Part shown: piece after piece, positions 9,936-20,393 of the stretch
Layout of the letters: each line of letters starts with the position of its first letter
How positions within the stretch are numbered: the first letter of the stretch is position 1
Assembly (NCBI RefSeq): GCF_000719555.1
Contig: NZ_JOGX01000011.1
Location: 95,969-159,968, forward strand
DNA from: Streptomyces sp. NRRL F-5727
GTDB taxonomy: Bacteria > Actinomycetota > Actinomycetes > Streptomycetales > Streptomycetaceae
DNA length: 64,000 nucleotides
Direction: 5' to 3'
Notes under the pieces: generated by a model
The model's input: the letters and a program-made list of their open reading frames with translations, nothing else
The model's database searches: none
Told to the model about the DNA's origin: nothing
Made by a program: the position numbers and the translations under genes

Positions 9936-11012
9936 TCAGGTCGCGGCGAGCTTCGCCGCCGAGTCGGCGTCGACGCACGCCTGGATGACGGCGTCGAGCT
10001 CGCCGTCGAGGACCTGGTCGAGGTTGTACGCCTTGAAGCCGACGCGGTGGTCGGAGATGCGGTTCTCCGGGAAGTTGTACGTGCGGATCTTCTCGGAGCG
10101 GTCGACCGTGCGGACCTGGCTGCGGCGGGCGTCGGCGGCCTCGGCCTCGGCCTTCTCCTGGGCGGCGGCGAGGAGCCGGGAGCGCAGGATGCGCATGGCC
10201 TGCTCCTTGTTCTGGAGCTGGCTCTTCTCGTTCTGGCAGGAGGCGACGATGCCGGTCGGCAGGTGGGTGATGCGGACCGCGGAGTCGGTGGTGTTGACCG
10301 ACTGGCCGCCGGGGCCGGAGGAGCGGTAGACGTCGATGCGCAGGTCGTTGGCGTGGATCTCGACGTCGACCTCCTCGGCCTCCGGGGTGACGAGCACGCC
10401 GGCGGCGGAGGTGTGGATGCGGCCCTGGGACTCGGTGGCGGGCACGCGCTGCACGCGGTGGACGCCGCCCTCGTACTTGAGGCGGGCCCAGACGCCCTGG
10501 CCGGGCTCGGTGGCGCCGTTGCCGCCCTTGGTCTTCACGGCGACCTGGACGTCCTTGTAGCCGCCGAGCTCGGACTCGGTGGCGTCGATGATCTCGGTCT
10601 TCCAGCCGACGCGCTCGGCGTAGCGGAGGTACATCCGGAGCAGGTCCCCGGCGAAGAGGGCGGACTCGTCGCCGCCGGCGCCGGCCTTGATCTCCAGGAT
10701 GACGTCCTTGTCGTCGCTGGGGTCGCGCGGGATCAGCAGGAGGCGGAGCTTCTCGGTGAGCTCCTCGCGCTGCTTCTCCAGCTCCTTGACCTCGGCGGCG
10801 AAGTCGGGGTCGTCGTGCGCGAACTCGCGCGCGGTCTCGATGTCGTCCCCGGTCTGCTTCCAGGAGCGGTACGTGCCGACGATCGGGGTCAGCTCGGCGT
10901 AGCGCTTGTTCAGCTTGCGCGCGTTGGCCTGGTCGGCGTGGACCGACGGGTCGGCGAGCTTCTTCTCGAGGTCGGCGTGTTCGCCGACCAGTTCCTCGAC
11001 CGCCTCGAACAT
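9936..11012 (-). CDS. prfA: peptide chain release factor 1
   Basis: Class I release factor that recognises UAA and UAG. The 358-aa product carries the PAT stop-codon recognition tripeptide at 191-193 ([10 protein letters not shown]) and the GGQ motif at 235-237 ([10 protein letters not shown]), which triggers peptide release at the peptidyl-transferase centre. ATG start at 11012. It lies downstream of rpmE, separated by a strong hairpin, and upstream of its modifying enzyme prmC. Confidence 0.98.
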   Translation of the reverse strand: MFEAVEELVGEHADLEKKLADPSVHADQANARKLNKRYAELTPIVGTYRSWKQTGDDIETAREFAHDDPDFAAEVKELEKQREELTEKLRLLLIPRDPSDDKDVILEIKAGAGGDESALFAGDLLRMYLRYAERVGWKTEIIDATESELGGYKDVQVAVKTKGGNGATEPGQGVWARLKYEGGVHRVQRVPATESQGRIHTSAAGVLVTPEAEEVDVEIHANDLRIDVYRSSGPGGQSVNTTDSAVRITHLPTGIVASCQNEKSQLQNKEQAMRILRSRLLAAAQEKAEAEAADARRSQVRTVDRSEKIRTYNFPENRISDHRVGFKAYNLDQVLDGELDAVIQACVDADSAAKLAAT

Positions 11013-11053
11013 CTCGGGCTCCTGGTTTCGTCAGTTGCTACGGGGACGCCAAA

Positions 11054-11099
11054 GCGCCGGTCCCGGCCGCCCCGCTCGGGGGCGGCCGATGACCGGCGC
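11054..11099 (-). terminator. long hairpin between rpmE and prfA
   Basis: Outer arms GCGCCGGTC/GACCGGCGC and inner arms GGCCGCCCC/GGGGCGGCC form a two-part stem of about 18 bp starting 10 bp past the rpmE stop. Likely terminates or attenuates rpmE transcripts before prfA. Confidence 0.7.
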
Positions 11100-11108
11100 G
11101 GGGGCTCG

Positions 11109-11333
11109 CTACTTCTTGGCGGAGCCGGCGGCCTTGCCGAAGCGGGCCTCGAAGCGGGCGACGCGGCCACCCGTGTCGAGGATCTTCTGCTTGCCCGTGT
11201 AGAACGGGTGGCACTCGGAGCAGACCTCGGCACGGATGGTGCCCTCGGTGAGGGTGCTGCGGGTGGTGAACGACGCGCCACAGGTGCAGCTGACCTGGGT
11301 CTCGACGTACTCGGGGTGGATCTCGCGCTTCAA
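11109..11333 (-). CDS. rpmE: 50S ribosomal protein L31, zinc-binding form
   Basis: L31 of the large ribosomal subunit (74 aa, [11 protein letters not shown]...). It keeps the zinc ligands CTC and CSEC of the C+ paralogue. The start is a TTG at 11333 with AGGAG six bases upstream; no ATG or GTG fits. Streptomyces often carries a second zinc-free L31 elsewhere, controlled by Zur; this copy is the zinc-containing one. Separate hairpin terminator downstream. Confidence 0.95.
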   Translation of the reverse strand: MKREIHPEYVETQVSCTCGASFTTRSTLTEGTIRAEVCSECHPFYTGKQKILDTGGRVARFEARFGKAAGSAKK

Positions 11334-11481
11334 GGTGTCTCCTAGTTCCGGGAGGGCGCCGGGTCGTCGCCGCGGGTTGCGGCGGACGTGAACCGGGGCC
11401 GACGTACCAGTCTGCCAGGACCGGCCGCATCTCCCCAAACCGGGGTGGGAGCGCCGGTATTCCCGGGGGTCCGCGAAGGGG

Positions 11482-12579
11482 CTAGCGGACGACGCCCTCG
11501 GCCTTGCCGGTGGCGGTGTCCTTGGTGGCCGAGGCGGGGATCGGGAGGTCGCCCTCCAGGGCCGTCCAGACCTGCCCGGCCTTCTCGTCGACGGGGACGA
11601 CCCGGTTGGGGTCCGCGGGGTCGTACCGGACGGGGAGGGTCACCATGTGGACGTTCCCGGCGGAGAGGCCGGTGAGGCCCTGGGCGAAGCCCATCAGCTC
11701 CTGGACGGAGTCGAGCTCGGAGTCCGGGGTGATGGCCTTGGTGGCGGCGTCGGCGACGTCCAGGAGCTTCTTGGGGTTGGTGCCGAGGCCGAGGCCCTTG
11801 ACCTGGTCGATGAACGCCTTCATGAACGCCTGCTGGAGCTGGATGCGGCCCAGGTCGCTGCCGTCGCCGACGCTCCTCCGGGTGCGGACGAGGCCGAGGG
11901 ACTGCTCGCCGTCGAGGGTGTGGGTGCCGGGCTCCAGGTCGAGGTGGCTCTTGGAGTCCCTGATGGCCTGGGTGGTGGTGATCTCGACGCCGCCGAGGGT
12001 GTCGATGAGCTTCTTGAAGCCGGTGAAGTCGACCTCGATGTAGTGGTCCATGCGGATGCCGGACATCGCCTCGACGGTCTTGACGGCGCAGGCGGGGCCG
12101 CCGACCTCGTACGCGGTGTTGAACATGGCGCGGCTCTCGCCGGCGACCTCGGCGCCCTGTCCGTCGGTGCAGGCGGGGCGGTCGACGAGGGTGTCGCGCG
12201 GGATGGAGACGACGCTCGCCTTCTTGTGACCCTCGTAGACGTGGACGACCATCGCGGTGTCGGAGCGGGCGCCGCCCTCGTCCTTGCCGTAGGCGCCGTT
12301 GTCGCCGGAGCGGGAGTCGGAGCCGAGGACGAGGATGTCCATCGAGCCGTTGTCGACGTTCTTGGGGCGGTCGGTGCCCAGCTGGGCGTTGATGTCGACG
12401 CCCTGGATGTTCCCGTCCAGCTTGAGGAACACGTAGCCGAGTCCGGCGCCGGCCAGGACGAGCACGGCGGTGGCGCCGGACACGGCTATGCCCACCCGGC
12501 GGCGGCGTTTGGCGGGCTGTTTGCGGCGGCGTCCGGTGGCGCCTCCGCGTGCGCGCCCGCTCTGGTTCTGCTCGGTCAT
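11482..12579 (-). CDS. LytR-CpsA-Psr (LCP) family wall polymer ligase
   Basis: LCP proteins attach undecaprenyl-linked anionic polymers to peptidoglycan. The 365-aa product has a basic Arg/Lys-rich cytoplasmic tail (1-28), one membrane helix (about 29-53) and an extracytoplasmic LCP domain with [20 protein letters not shown] and SIPRDTLV, the pyrophosphate- and Mg-binding signatures. It does not encode a DNA-binding domain, so the old name transcriptional attenuator is misleading. ATG start at 12579. It lies between rho and rpmE. It may act with the WecA-type enzyme at 4.7-6.0 kb (inference). Confidence 0.92.
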   Translation of the reverse strand: MTEQNQSGRARGGATGRRRKQPAKRRRRVGIAVSGATAVLVLAGAGLGYVFLKLDGNIQGVDINAQLGTDRPKNVDNGSMDILVLGSDSRSGDNGAYGKDEGGARSDTAMVVHVYEGHKKASVVSIPRDTLVDRPACTDGQGAEVAGESRAMFNTAYEVGGPACAVKTVEAMSGIRMDHYIEVDFTGFKKLIDTLGGVEITTTQAIRDSKSHLDLEPGTHTLDGEQSLGLVRTRRSVGDGSDLGRIQLQQAFMKAFIDQVKGLGLGTNPKKLLDVADAATKAITPDSELDSVQELMGFAQGLTGLSAGNVHMVTLPVRYDPADPNRVVPVDEKAGQVWTALEGDLPIPASATKDTATGKAEGVVR

Positions 12580-12682
12580 CGTCTTCCCTCGGGCCTATGG
12601 TTCACCTTTTGTGACGGCGAAGCACCCGAAAGGGTTGCATACGGACCTGTGGGGTTTCGGTGAGCGAGCTGCCGACAACGCG

Positions 12683-12715
12683 CTGTGCCCGCCACTCGAT
12701 GAGTGGCGGGCACAG
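12683..12715 (-). terminator. perfect 15-bp hairpin downstream of rho
   Basis: CTGTGCCCGCCACTC-GAT-GAGTGGCGGGCACAG: a perfect 15-bp stem with a three-base loop, 75 bp past the rho stop codon and before the LCP gene. No T-run follows. Likely the rho transcript end. Confidence 0.75.
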
Positions 12716-12790
12716 TGTTCGCGCAGGTCACGAACGGATTACGGCCCGGGGGCCGGTCTCCGCGATGTGACGCGGGTCTCCTCGACGACG

Positions 12791-14809
12791 TCAGTCGTTG
12801 TTGCCGCCCGGCGTCGTCTTCTGGATCTGCAGCAGGAACTCGCCGTTCGACTTCGTCTGCTTGAGCTTGTCCAGGAGCAGCTCGATGGCCTGCTGCTGGT
12901 CGAGCGCGTGCAGCACGCGGCGGAGCTTCCAGGTGACGGCGAGCTCGTCGCTGCCGAGGAGGATCTCCTCCTTGCGGGTGCCCGAGGCGTCGACGTCGAC
13001 GGCCGGGAAGATCCGCTTGTCGGCGAGCTTCCGGTCGAGCTTGAGCTCCATGTTGCCGGTGCCCTTGAACTCCTCGAAGATCACCTCGTCCATGCGCGAG
13101 CCGGTGTCGACCAGCGCGGTGGCCAGGATGGTCAGCGAGCCGCCGTCCTCGATGTTGCGCGCGGCGCCGAAGAAGCGCTTCGGCGGGTAGAGCGCGGTCG
13201 AGTCGACACCACCGGACAGGATGCGGCCGGAGGCGGGCGCCGCGAGGTTGTACGCGCGGCCCAGGCGGGTGATGGAGTCCAGCAGGACGACCACGTCGTG
13301 ACCCAGCTCGACGAGACGCTTGGCGCGCTCGATGGCCAGCTCGGCGACGGTGGTGTGGTCCTCGGCCGGGCGGTCGAAGGTCGAGGAGATGACCTCGCCC
13401 TTCACCGACCGCTGCATGTCGGTGACCTCTTCCGGACGCTCGTCGACCAGGACGACCATCAGGTGGCACTCGGGGTTGTTGTGGGTGATCGCGTTGGCGA
13501 TCGCCTGCATGATCATGGTCTTGCCGGTCTTCGGCGGGGCCACGATCAGACCGCGCTGGCCCTTGCCGATCGGCGACACGAGGTCGATGATCCGCGTGGT
13601 CAGCACGCCCGGGTCGGTCTCCAGGCGGAGCCGGTCCTGCGGGTAGAGCGGGGTCAGCTTGTTGAACTCAGGGCGGCCGCGGCCGGAGTCCGGCGCCATG
13701 CCGTTGACCGAGTCCAGGCGGACCAGCGCGTTGAACTTCTCGCGGCGCTCGCCCTCCTTCGGCTGGCGGACCGCGCCGGTGAGGTGGTCGCCCTTGCGCA
13801 GGCCGCTCTTGCGGACCTGGGCGAGGGAGACGTACACGTCGTTCGGACCGGGCAGGTAGCCGGAGGTCCGGATGAACGCGTAGTTGTCGAGGATGTCGAG
13901 GATGCCCGCGACGGGGATCAGGACGTCGTCGTCCGACACCTGCGGCTCGCCGGCGGCGAACTCGTCGCGCCCGCGACGCCCGCGGCGGTCGCGGTAGCGG
14001 CCGCGACGGCCGCGACGGCCGCCCTCGAAGTCGTCGTCGTCCTGGAAGCCGCCGCCCTGCGGCCCCTGGCCCTGGCCCTGCTGCTGGCCCTGACCCTGGC
14101 CCTGGCCCTGGCGCTGCTGGTCCTTGCGCTGGCCGCCGCCCTGCTGCTGGTCGTCGCCCTTGCCGCGCTCGCGCTGGCGGTCGCGACGGTCACGGCGGTC
14201 CCGGCGGCTGCGGCCCTCGGCGCCGTCGACGGCGGCCTCGGCCTTGTCGCCCTGCGGCTCGCCCTTGGCCTCGGTACGCGTCTCGGTACGGGCCTCGGTC
14301 TTCACGGCCTGCGCGCCCTCGGCACCCTCCGGCGAACCGGCGGGGGCGGTGGCACGGCGGCGGCGGCGCTCGCCGGCCGGCTGCTCGTCGGCCTCGGCGG
14401 ACTTCGACGGCTGGCCCGGGATGTCGATCTGCTGCTGGGCGGGGGCCTGCTCGGCCTTCTCCGCCTTCGGCGCGGCGGCCTCGGCGGTCTCGCCCGTGCG
14501 GGCCTTGGACGTGGCGCGGCGCTTCGGCTTGGCCTCGGCGGCGGCCTCGGTCTTGGCGGGGGCGGCAGCGCCGGAACCGGCCTGCGCCTCCTTGATGACC
14601 TCGATCAGCTGGCTCTTGCGCATCCGCGCGGTGCCCCTGATGCCGAGGCCGGACGCGACCTGCTGCAGCTCGGCCAGGACCATGCCCTCGAGGCCGGTGC
14701 CGGAGCGGCGGCGCCGTGCGGTGCCGCCACTGGCAGCACCTGCGGCGGGCGCGGCGGCGTCGACGGTCTCGTCGGCAGTCACGCCCATCAGATCGGTGGT
14801 GTCGCTCAC
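12791..14809 (-). CDS. rho: transcription termination factor Rho
   Basis: Hexameric RNA-dependent ATPase/helicase that ends transcription. The product is 672 aa, far longer than the 419 aa of E. coli Rho. Residues 38-78 form the Rho N-terminal helical domain ([15 protein letters not shown]). Residues about 80-290 are an inserted, disordered region with a Lys/Ala/Glu part, RRDRRDR-type basic clusters and a Gln/Gly-rich block (about 220-255). The RNA-binding fold starts near 295 ([12 protein letters not shown]). The ATPase has APPKTGKT at about 424-431 and [14 protein letters not shown] start at 14809 with GGAAGGACC upstream. Such long N-terminal inserts are typical of actinobacterial Rho and bind RNA. 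A 430-bp leader precedes it. Confidence 0.97.
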   Translation of the reverse strand: MSDTTDLMGVTADETVDAAAPAAGAASGGTARRRRSGTGLEGMVLAELQQVASGLGIRGTARMRKSQLIEVIKEAQAGSGAAAPAKTEAAAEAKPKRRATSKARTGETAEAAAPKAEKAEQAPAQQQIDIPGQPSKSAEADEQPAGERRRRRATAPAGSPEGAEGAQAVKTEARTETRTEAKGEPQGDKAEAAVDGAEGRSRRDRRDRRDRQRERGKGDDQQQGGGQRKDQQRQGQGQGQGQQQGQGQGPQGGGFQDDDDFEGGRRGRRGRYRDRRGRRGRDEFAAGEPQVSDDDVLIPVAGILDILDNYAFIRTSGYLPGPNDVYVSLAQVRKSGLRKGDHLTGAVRQPKEGERREKFNALVRLDSVNGMAPDSGRGRPEFNKLTPLYPQDRLRLETDPGVLTTRIIDLVSPIGKGQRGLIVAPPKTGKTMIMQAIANAITHNNPECHLMVVLVDERPEEVTDMQRSVKGEVISSTFDRPAEDHTTVAELAIERAKRLVELGHDVVVLLDSITRLGRAYNLAAPASGRILSGGVDSTALYPPKRFFGAARNIEDGGSLTILATALVDTGSRMDEVIFEEFKGTGNMELKLDRKLADKRIFPAVDVDASGTRKEEILLGSDELAVTWKLRRVLHALDQQQAIELLLDKLKQTKSNGEFLLQIQKTTPGGNND

Positions 14810-15239
14810 GAAGGGTCCTTCCCTGGAGCGGACGTCGGCCCTGTGGCTCGGCGACCGGTTGTGCTGTCCGGCAGCGGTCCTGGTTGGCGGACCGTGTCCG
14901 GGGCGGTGGTCCCGCCGGGATGCGGCGAGAGGAGAGAAAACGTGCTGTGGGTCCGGCCCGAGCGCCCCCTGCTCGGCCCTCGCGTGGAAAGAGCGAGGGG
15001 TGTCGTGCCGGTTCCGGAGCGTGCTCGAAACTGCTCAGGCAGGCTGCTCAGGCAGTTGGGGAGGCTCCCGGAAGAATGGGTGGTCCCTGAGGGGACACTC
15101 CGCACCGCTCCACAAAGAGGTCGGGTGCAGACTTGAGGTTAACACTACCGGCTCCAACAAACATTCCCCCTCTCACTCACCGGCAATCGCGTGTTCAGGA
15201 CGCTGCCCGGCGTCCCGTACGGCGTCCGCCACCGCGCCG
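14810..15239 (-). other. 430-bp gap with the probable rho leader
   Basis: Intergenic between thrB and rho. On the minus strand a TAGTGT (-10-like) sits near 15145-15150, which would give a leader of roughly 330 nt. The leader contains a direct repeat at 15031-15055 and an open frame from a GTG at 15105 whose stop overlaps the rho GTG (GTGA at 14809-14806); its codon use is not clearly coding. No confident gene. Confidence 0.5.
15031..15055 (-). repeat. direct repeat in the rho leader
   Basis: CTGCTCAGGCAG occurs twice, 13 bp apart (15031-15042 and 15044-15055). Each copy is partly self-complementary (CTGC...GCAG), so the RNA can form alternative small hairpins. Possible part of rho autoregulation. 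Confidence 0.6.
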
Positions 15240-16157
15240 TCAGGGCGTCAGCGGCAGCACGCTCGCTCCGGACGCGTCGAGGTCGAGCCGGTTGGCGGCC
15301 CAGCCCTCGCCCGCGAGCAGGGCGACCTTGTCGGCCGTCCCGTTGTCGGCCAGCGCGAGGACCGTGGGGCCCGCGCCGGAGATGACCGCGGGCACGCCGT
15401 CCGCCCGCAGCCGGTTCACGAGCGCGATGCTCTCCGGCATCGCGGGGGCCCGGTACTCCTGGTGCAGCCGGTCCTCGGTGGCCGCGAGCAGCAGCTCGGG
15501 GCGGCGGGTCAGGGCCTCGACGAGGAGGGCGGCGCGACCGGCGTTGGCGGCGGCGTCCACGTGCGGGACGGTGCGCGGCAGCAGGCCCCGGGCGGTCTCG
15601 GTCAGCACGGGCTTGCCGGGCACGAAAACCACCGGAACGATGGAATCCGAGGGATCCATCCTGATCGCCCGCGCGGCGCCGGCCTCGGTCCACGCGAGGG
15701 TGAAGCCGCCGAGCAGACAGGCGGCGACGTTGTCGGGGTGGCCCTCGATCTCGGTGGCCAGCTCCAGGAGGGCGGCCTCGTCGAGCTTGGCGTCCCCGCC
15801 TATGGTCACGGCGCGGGCGGCGACGATGCCGGCGCAGATGGCGGCGGAGGAGGAGCCGAGGCCGCGGCCGTGCGGGATGCGGTTGGCGCAGACGACCTCC
15901 AGGCCGCGCGGCTGCCCGCCGAGCAGGTCGAAGGCCGTGCGCAGGGAGCGTACGAGCAGGTGCTTCTCGTCGCGCGGGAGCGTCTCGGCGCCCTCTCCGG
16001 CGATGTCGATGTGCAGCCCGGAGTCGGCGACCCGGACGACGACGTCGTCGTAGAGGCCCAGCGACAGGCCGAAGGCGTCGAAGCCCGGGCCGAGGTTGGC
16101 GCTGGTGGCGGGGACGCGCACCCGTACGGCGGCGGCGCGGAACGCGGGACCGGCCAT
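15240..16157 (-). CDS. thrB: homoserine kinase
   Basis: GHMP-family kinase that phosphorylates L-homoserine on the threonine branch of the aspartate pathway. The 305-aa product starts at ATG 16157 (MAGPAFRAAAVRVRVPATSANLGPG), with GGAGAG about ten bases upstream; longer in-frame readings upstream look non-coding. The GHMP ATP-binding motif IPHGRGLGSSSAA and the C-terminal SGAGPTVLAL are present. It is third in the order hom-thrC-thrB on the minus strand, 323 bp after thrC. Confidence 0.95.
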   Translation of the reverse strand: MAGPAFRAAAVRVRVPATSANLGPGFDAFGLSLGLYDDVVVRVADSGLHIDIAGEGAETLPRDEKHLLVRSLRTAFDLLGGQPRGLEVVCANRIPHGRGLGSSSAAICAGIVAARAVTIGGDAKLDEAALLELATEIEGHPDNVAACLLGGFTLAWTEAGAARAIRMDPSDSIVPVVFVPGKPVLTETARGLLPRTVPHVDAAANAGRAALLVEALTRRPELLLAATEDRLHQEYRAPAMPESIALVNRLRADGVPAVISGAGPTVLALADNGTADKVALLAGEGWAANRLDLDASGASVLPLTP

Positions 16158-16480
16158 CGCTCGATGACTCTCCTTGACTGCGGCAACGGGGGTGTTCAAG
16201 AGAAGTGCTGGGGAACCCGGGGGGCCGTTTCGGCCGTTCGGTCGCGGAGAGGCGACCACGGCGACGACACCGCGCATATGCGCCGGGGCGGGTTCGGTAC
16301 AGCCTATCGAAGGAAGGTTCTGTGGCGACATAGGGCGCACGGGAGGCGCACGATGCGTGTCGCGCGCCAACCTGTGCGCCTATGTACGTTCCTGATCGGG
16401 TTTCGACCAGGAGCCTCACCCGGTCGGGGGAGTTCTCCGCTCGTTCCCGAGCATCCGCTCCCCCGTCCGGGGCATCGGGA

Positions 16481-17551
16481 TCAGGCCAGTCCGAGCCGCT
16501 CGGCGGCGGCCGCGGCGTCCACCGGGACGGTGACCGGCTGCGGGGCGCCGGCGACGGCCCAGTCGGGGTCCTTCAGGCCGTTTCCGGTGACCGTGCAGAC
16601 GATCCGCTGGCCCGGGTCGACCTTGCCCTGCTCGGCGGCCTTCAGCAGACCGGCGACCGAGGCGGCCGAGGCGGGCTCCACGAAGACGCCCTCCTGCGCG
16701 GCCAACAGGCGGTAGGCGCGCAGGATCTCACGGTCCGTCACCTCGTCGATGAAACCGCCCGACTCGTCGCGCGCGGCGATCGCGTACTGCCACGATGCCG
16801 GGTTGCCGATGCGGATCGCGGTGGCGATGGTCGACGGGTCCTTGACGACCTCGCCGCGCACCAGCGGGGCCGAACCGGACGCCTGGAAGCCCCACATGCG
16901 CGGCCGGTGGGTGGCCATGCCGTCGGCGGCGTACTCGGTGTAGCCCTTCCAGTAGGCCGTGATGTTGCCGGCGTTGCCGACGGGCAGCACGTGGATGTCG
17001 GGGGCGTCGCCCAGCATGTCCACGATCTCGAACGCGGCGGTCTTCTGGCCCTCGATACGGACCGGGTTGACCGAATTGACCAGCGCCACCGGGTAGTTCT
17101 CGGAGAGCGAGCGGGCCAGCGTCAGGCAGTCGTCGAAGTTGCCGTCGACCTGGAGGATCTTCGCGCCGTGCACGAGGGCCTGGCCCATCTTGCCGAGCGC
17201 GATCTTGCCCTGGGGCACCAGCACGGCGGAGACCATCCCGGCCCGGACCGCGTACGCGGCGGCGGAGGCGGAGGTGTTGCCGGTGGAGGCGCAGATGACC
17301 GCCTTGGCGCCCTCCTCCTTGGCCCGGGTGATGGCCATCGTCATGCCGCGGTCCTTGAAGGACCCGGTGGGGTTGGCGCCCTCGACCTTGAGGTGCACCT
17401 CGCAACCCGTGCGCTCGGAGAGGACCTGAGCGGGGACGAGCGGCGTACCGCCCTCACGGAGTGTGACGACCGGCGTCGTGTCCGTGACCGGAAGACGGTC
17501 CCGGTACTCCTCGATGATGCCGCGCCACTGGTGGGTGCCCTGGTTGGTCAT
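16481..17551 (-). CDS. thrC: threonine synthase
   Basis: PLP enzyme converting O-phosphohomoserine to threonine. The 356-aa product is the short class with the PLP lysine K66 in [10 protein letters not shown], the phosphate-binding [10 protein letters not shown] and a C-terminal [12 protein letters not shown] region. ATG start at 17551. It follows hom by only 6 bp, so the two are co-transcribed and probably coupled; thrB comes after a 323-bp gap. Confidence 0.96.
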   Translation of the reverse strand: MTNQGTHQWRGIIEEYRDRLPVTDTTPVVTLREGGTPLVPAQVLSERTGCEVHLKVEGANPTGSFKDRGMTMAITRAKEEGAKAVICASTGNTSASAAAYAVRAGMVSAVLVPQGKIALGKMGQALVHGAKILQVDGNFDDCLTLARSLSENYPVALVNSVNPVRIEGQKTAAFEIVDMLGDAPDIHVLPVGNAGNITAYWKGYTEYAADGMATHRPRMWGFQASGSAPLVRGEVVKDPSTIATAIRIGNPASWQYAIAARDESGGFIDEVTDREILRAYRLLAAQEGVFVEPASAASVAGLLKAAEQGKVDPGQRIVCTVTGNGLKDPDWAVAGAPQPVTVPVDAAAAAERLGLA

Positions 17552-17557
17552 GGGTCC

Positions 17558-18850
17558 TTACTCCCCTTCAACACGCATGATGCTGGCGACACCGCGCACG
17601 GTGTCGAGCTTGCGCAGCGCCTCGACCGTCCCGGAGAGGGCGGCGTCGGCGGCGCGGTGGGTGACGACGACGAGGCTGGCCTCGCCGTCCTTGCCCTGCT
17701 GGCGCACGGTATCGATCGATACGCCGTGCTCGGCGAAGACCGTCGCGACCTGGGCGAGGACGCCCGGCTTGTCGGCCACGTCGAGACTGATGTGGTACCG
17801 CGTCACCACGTCGCCCATGGGGCTCACGGGCAGCTGGGTGTACGCGGACTCGCCGGGGCCCGTCGCCTCGTTGAGACGGTTGCGGCAGACGGCGACGATG
17901 TCGCCGAGGACGGCCGAGGCGGTCGGCGAGCCGCCGGCGCCGGGGCCGTAGAACATGAGCCGCCCGGCGGCCTCCGCCTCGACGAAGACCGCGTTGTACG
18001 CCTCGCGGACGGAGGCCAGCGGGTGGCTCAGCGGGATCATCGCGGGGTGCACGCGCGCGGTGACGGACCCGCCGTCGGCGGCCCGCTCGCAGATCGCGAG
18101 CAGCTTGATGGTGCAGCCCATCTGCTTGGCGGAGGCGAAGTCGGCGGCGGTGACCTCGGTCATGCCCTCGCGGTAGACGTCGTCGAGGCGCACGCGCGTG
18201 TGGAAGGCGATCCCGGCGAGGATGGCGGCCTTGGCGGCGGCGTCGAAGCCCTCGACGTCGGCGGTCGGGTCGGCCTCGGCGTAACCGAGCGCAGTGGCCT
18301 CGTCCAGGGCCTCCTGGTAGCCGGCGCCGGTCGAGTCCATCTTGTCGAGGATGAAGTTCGTGGTGCCGTTGACGATGCCCATGACACGGTTGATCTTGTC
18401 GCCGGCGAGGGACTCGCGGAGCGGCCGGATCAGCGGGATGGCGCCGGCGACGGCGGCCTCGTAGTAGAGGTCCTGCCCGTGCTGCTCGGCGGCGGCGTAG
18501 AGGGTCGCGCCGTCCTGGGCGAGCAGCGCCTTGTTGGCGGAGACCACGGAGGCGCCGTGCTCGAAGGCGGTGGTGATGAGGGTGCGGGCCGGCTCGATCC
18601 CGCCGATGACCTCGACGACGACGTCGATGTCCCCGCGTTTGACCAGGGCGGTCGCGTCGGTGGTGATCAGGGCGGGGTCGATGCCGCCGCGGACCTTGTC
18701 GGGCCGGCGGACGGCGACGCCGGCGAGCTCGATCGGCGCGCCGATGCGCGCGGCGAGGTCGTCGGCGTGCGTCGTCATGATGCGCGCCACCTCGGAGCCG
18801 ACAACTCCACAGCCCAGCAGCGCCACCTTCAGCGGACGCGTACGCATCAT
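17558..18850 (-). CDS. hom: homoserine dehydrogenase
   Basis: NAD(P)H-dependent reduction of aspartate semialdehyde to homoserine, the branch point to threonine and methionine. The 430-aa product has the nucleotide-binding LLGCGVVGSEV, the catalytic region with NGTTNFIL and GYAEADPTADVEG, and a C-terminal ACT domain (DKPGVLAQVATVFAEHG), implying threonine feedback control. Start at ATG 18850 with GAGG just upstream; the next ATG at 18847 is equally possible. First gene of hom-thrC-thrB, 136 bp after lysA. Confidence 0.96.
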   Translation of the reverse strand: MMRTRPLKVALLGCGVVGSEVARIMTTHADDLAARIGAPIELAGVAVRRPDKVRGGIDPALITTDATALVKRGDIDVVVEVIGGIEPARTLITTAFEHGASVVSANKALLAQDGATLYAAAEQHGQDLYYEAAVAGAIPLIRPLRESLAGDKINRVMGIVNGTTNFILDKMDSTGAGYQEALDEATALGYAEADPTADVEGFDAAAKAAILAGIAFHTRVRLDDVYREGMTEVTAADFASAKQMGCTIKLLAICERAADGGSVTARVHPAMIPLSHPLASVREAYNAVFVEAEAAGRLMFYGPGAGGSPTASAVLGDIVAVCRNRLNEATGPGESAYTQLPVSPMGDVVTRYHISLDVADKPGVLAQVATVFAEHGVSIDTVRQQGKDGEASLVVVTHRAADAALSGTVEALRKLDTVRGVASIMRVEGE

Positions 18851-18986
18851 CCGACCTCGTTTCTCGTACTTCTGATTCGTATCTCTACGGTTCTGACGGG
18901 GGTGGGAACCAGTCTCACTCACCGGACGGGCGATTCAGCCGTCCGTCCGGATCCTGAGACATCGATTCCACCACCCGACTATTTCA

Positions 18987-20378
18987 TCAGCCGACGTCGA
19001 GACGCAGGAGATCTTCCTCCGTCTCGCGCCGGACGATGACCCTTGCTTCGCCGTCCCGGACCGCCACCACGGGCGGCCGGAGGGCGTGGTTGTAGTTGCT
19101 CGCCATGGAGCGGCAGTAGGCGCCGGTGGCGGGCACGGCGATCAGGTCGCCGGGCGCCAGGTCGGCGGGGAGGAAGGCGTCGCGGACGACGATGTCGCCG
19201 CTCTCGCAGTGCTTGCCGACGACCCGGGAGAGCATCGGCTCGGCGTCGCTGACGCGGGAGACGAGGCTGACGCTGTACTCGGCGTCGTAGAGGGCGGTGC
19301 GGATGTTGTCCGACATGCCGCCGTCCACGCTCACGTACGTGCGCAGCCCGTCGAGGGGCTTGATGGTGCCGACCCGGTACAGGGTGAAGGCGGTCGGGCC
19401 GACGATGGCGCGGCCCGGCTCGACGGAGATCCGGGGGGTGCGCAGCCCGGCGGACTCGCACTCCCGCGTCACGATCTCGCTGAGCGCCTTGGCGATCTCG
19501 TGCGGCTCGCGCGGGTCGTCCTCGGAGGTGTACGCGATGCCGAGGCCGCCGCCGAGGTCGATCTCGGGCAGCTCGACGCCGTGCTCGTCGCGCACCTCGG
19601 CGAGGAGCTGGACGACGCGGCGGGCGGAGACCTCGAAGCCGGCCATGTCGAAGATCTGGGAGCCGATGTGCGAGTGGATGCCGATGAGCTCCAGGCCGTC
19701 CAGCTGCAGCGCCCGGCGCACGGCTTCGGCGGCCTGGCCGCCGGCGAGGGCGATGCCGAACTTCTGGTCCTCGTGGGCGGTGGCGATGAACTCGTGGGTG
19801 TGCGCCTCGACGCCGACGGTGACGCGGATCTGGACGCGCTGCCGCTTGCCGAGGGACTGGGCGATGTGGGCGACCCGGACGATCTCCTGGAAGGAGTCGA
19901 GGACGATCCGGCCGACGCCGGCCTCGACGGCCCGCCGGATCTCGGCCTCGCTCTTGTTGTTGCCGTGGAAGGCGATCCGCTCGGCGGGCATGCCGGCGGA
20001 GAGCGCGGTGGCGAGCTCGCCGCCGGAGCAGACGTCGAGGTTGAGCCCCTCCTCGTGCAGCCAGCGGACGATGGCGCGGGAGAGGAACGCCTTGCCGGCG
20101 TAGAAGACGTCGGCGTCCGGGCCGAAGGCGTCGGCCCAGGCGCGGCAGCGGGTGCGGAAGTCGGTCTCGTCGAGGAAGTAGGCGGGGGTGCCGAACTCCT
20201 CGGCGAGGTCGGTGACGCGGAGTCCGCCGATGGTCGCGACGCCCTGCTCGTCACGGTCGACGGTCCGCGCCCACACCTTGGGGTCGAGCGTGTTCAGGTC
20301 GGCGGGCGGCGCGGTGTAGTGCCCCTCGGGGAGGACGTCGGCGTGCCGGGGGCCGGCGGGGTGGGCGGAACGGCTCAT
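18987..20378 (-). CDS. lysA: diaminopimelate decarboxylase
   Basis: Last step of lysine synthesis: decarboxylates meso-diaminopimelate with PLP. The 463-aa product has the PLP lysine K96 in [18 protein letters not shown], the EPGRAIVGP phosphate site and the C-terminal CESGDIVV with the cysteine from the partner subunit. ATG start at 20378. It lies 15 bp after the ArgS-like gene, so the two are one transcript, ahead of hom-thrC-thrB: the aspartate-family amino-acid genes are grouped. Confidence 0.96.
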   Translation of the reverse strand: MSRSAHPAGPRHADVLPEGHYTAPPADLNTLDPKVWARTVDRDEQGVATIGGLRVTDLAEEFGTPAYFLDETDFRTRCRAWADAFGPDADVFYAGKAFLSRAIVRWLHEEGLNLDVCSGGELATALSAGMPAERIAFHGNNKSEAEIRRAVEAGVGRIVLDSFQEIVRVAHIAQSLGKRQRVQIRVTVGVEAHTHEFIATAHEDQKFGIALAGGQAAEAVRRALQLDGLELIGIHSHIGSQIFDMAGFEVSARRVVQLLAEVRDEHGVELPEIDLGGGLGIAYTSEDDPREPHEIAKALSEIVTRECESAGLRTPRISVEPGRAIVGPTAFTLYRVGTIKPLDGLRTYVSVDGGMSDNIRTALYDAEYSVSLVSRVSDAEPMLSRVVGKHCESGDIVVRDAFLPADLAPGDLIAVPATGAYCRSMASNYNHALRPPVVAVRDGEARVIVRRETEEDLLRLDVG

Positions 20379-20393
20379 GTCTGGTCAGCTCTT

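Noticed and set aside
11482..12579. Transcriptional regulator role for the LCP protein
   Set aside because: No DNA-binding domain; the LCP domain lies outside the membrane.
15145..16419. Minus-strand 424-aa frame overlapping thrB
   Set aside because: Arg/Pro-rich product in the wrong frame; thrB has clear GHMP motifs.
12470..16715. Very long plus-strand frames opposite rho and thrB
   Set aside because: Antisense to rho and thrB, with Leu/Ala/Arg-rich low-complexity products and no recognisable domain.
18851..18986. Threonine or lysine riboswitch/attenuator in the hom-lysA gap
   Set aside because: No leader peptide with Thr or Lys codons and no lysine-riboswitch core could be found.
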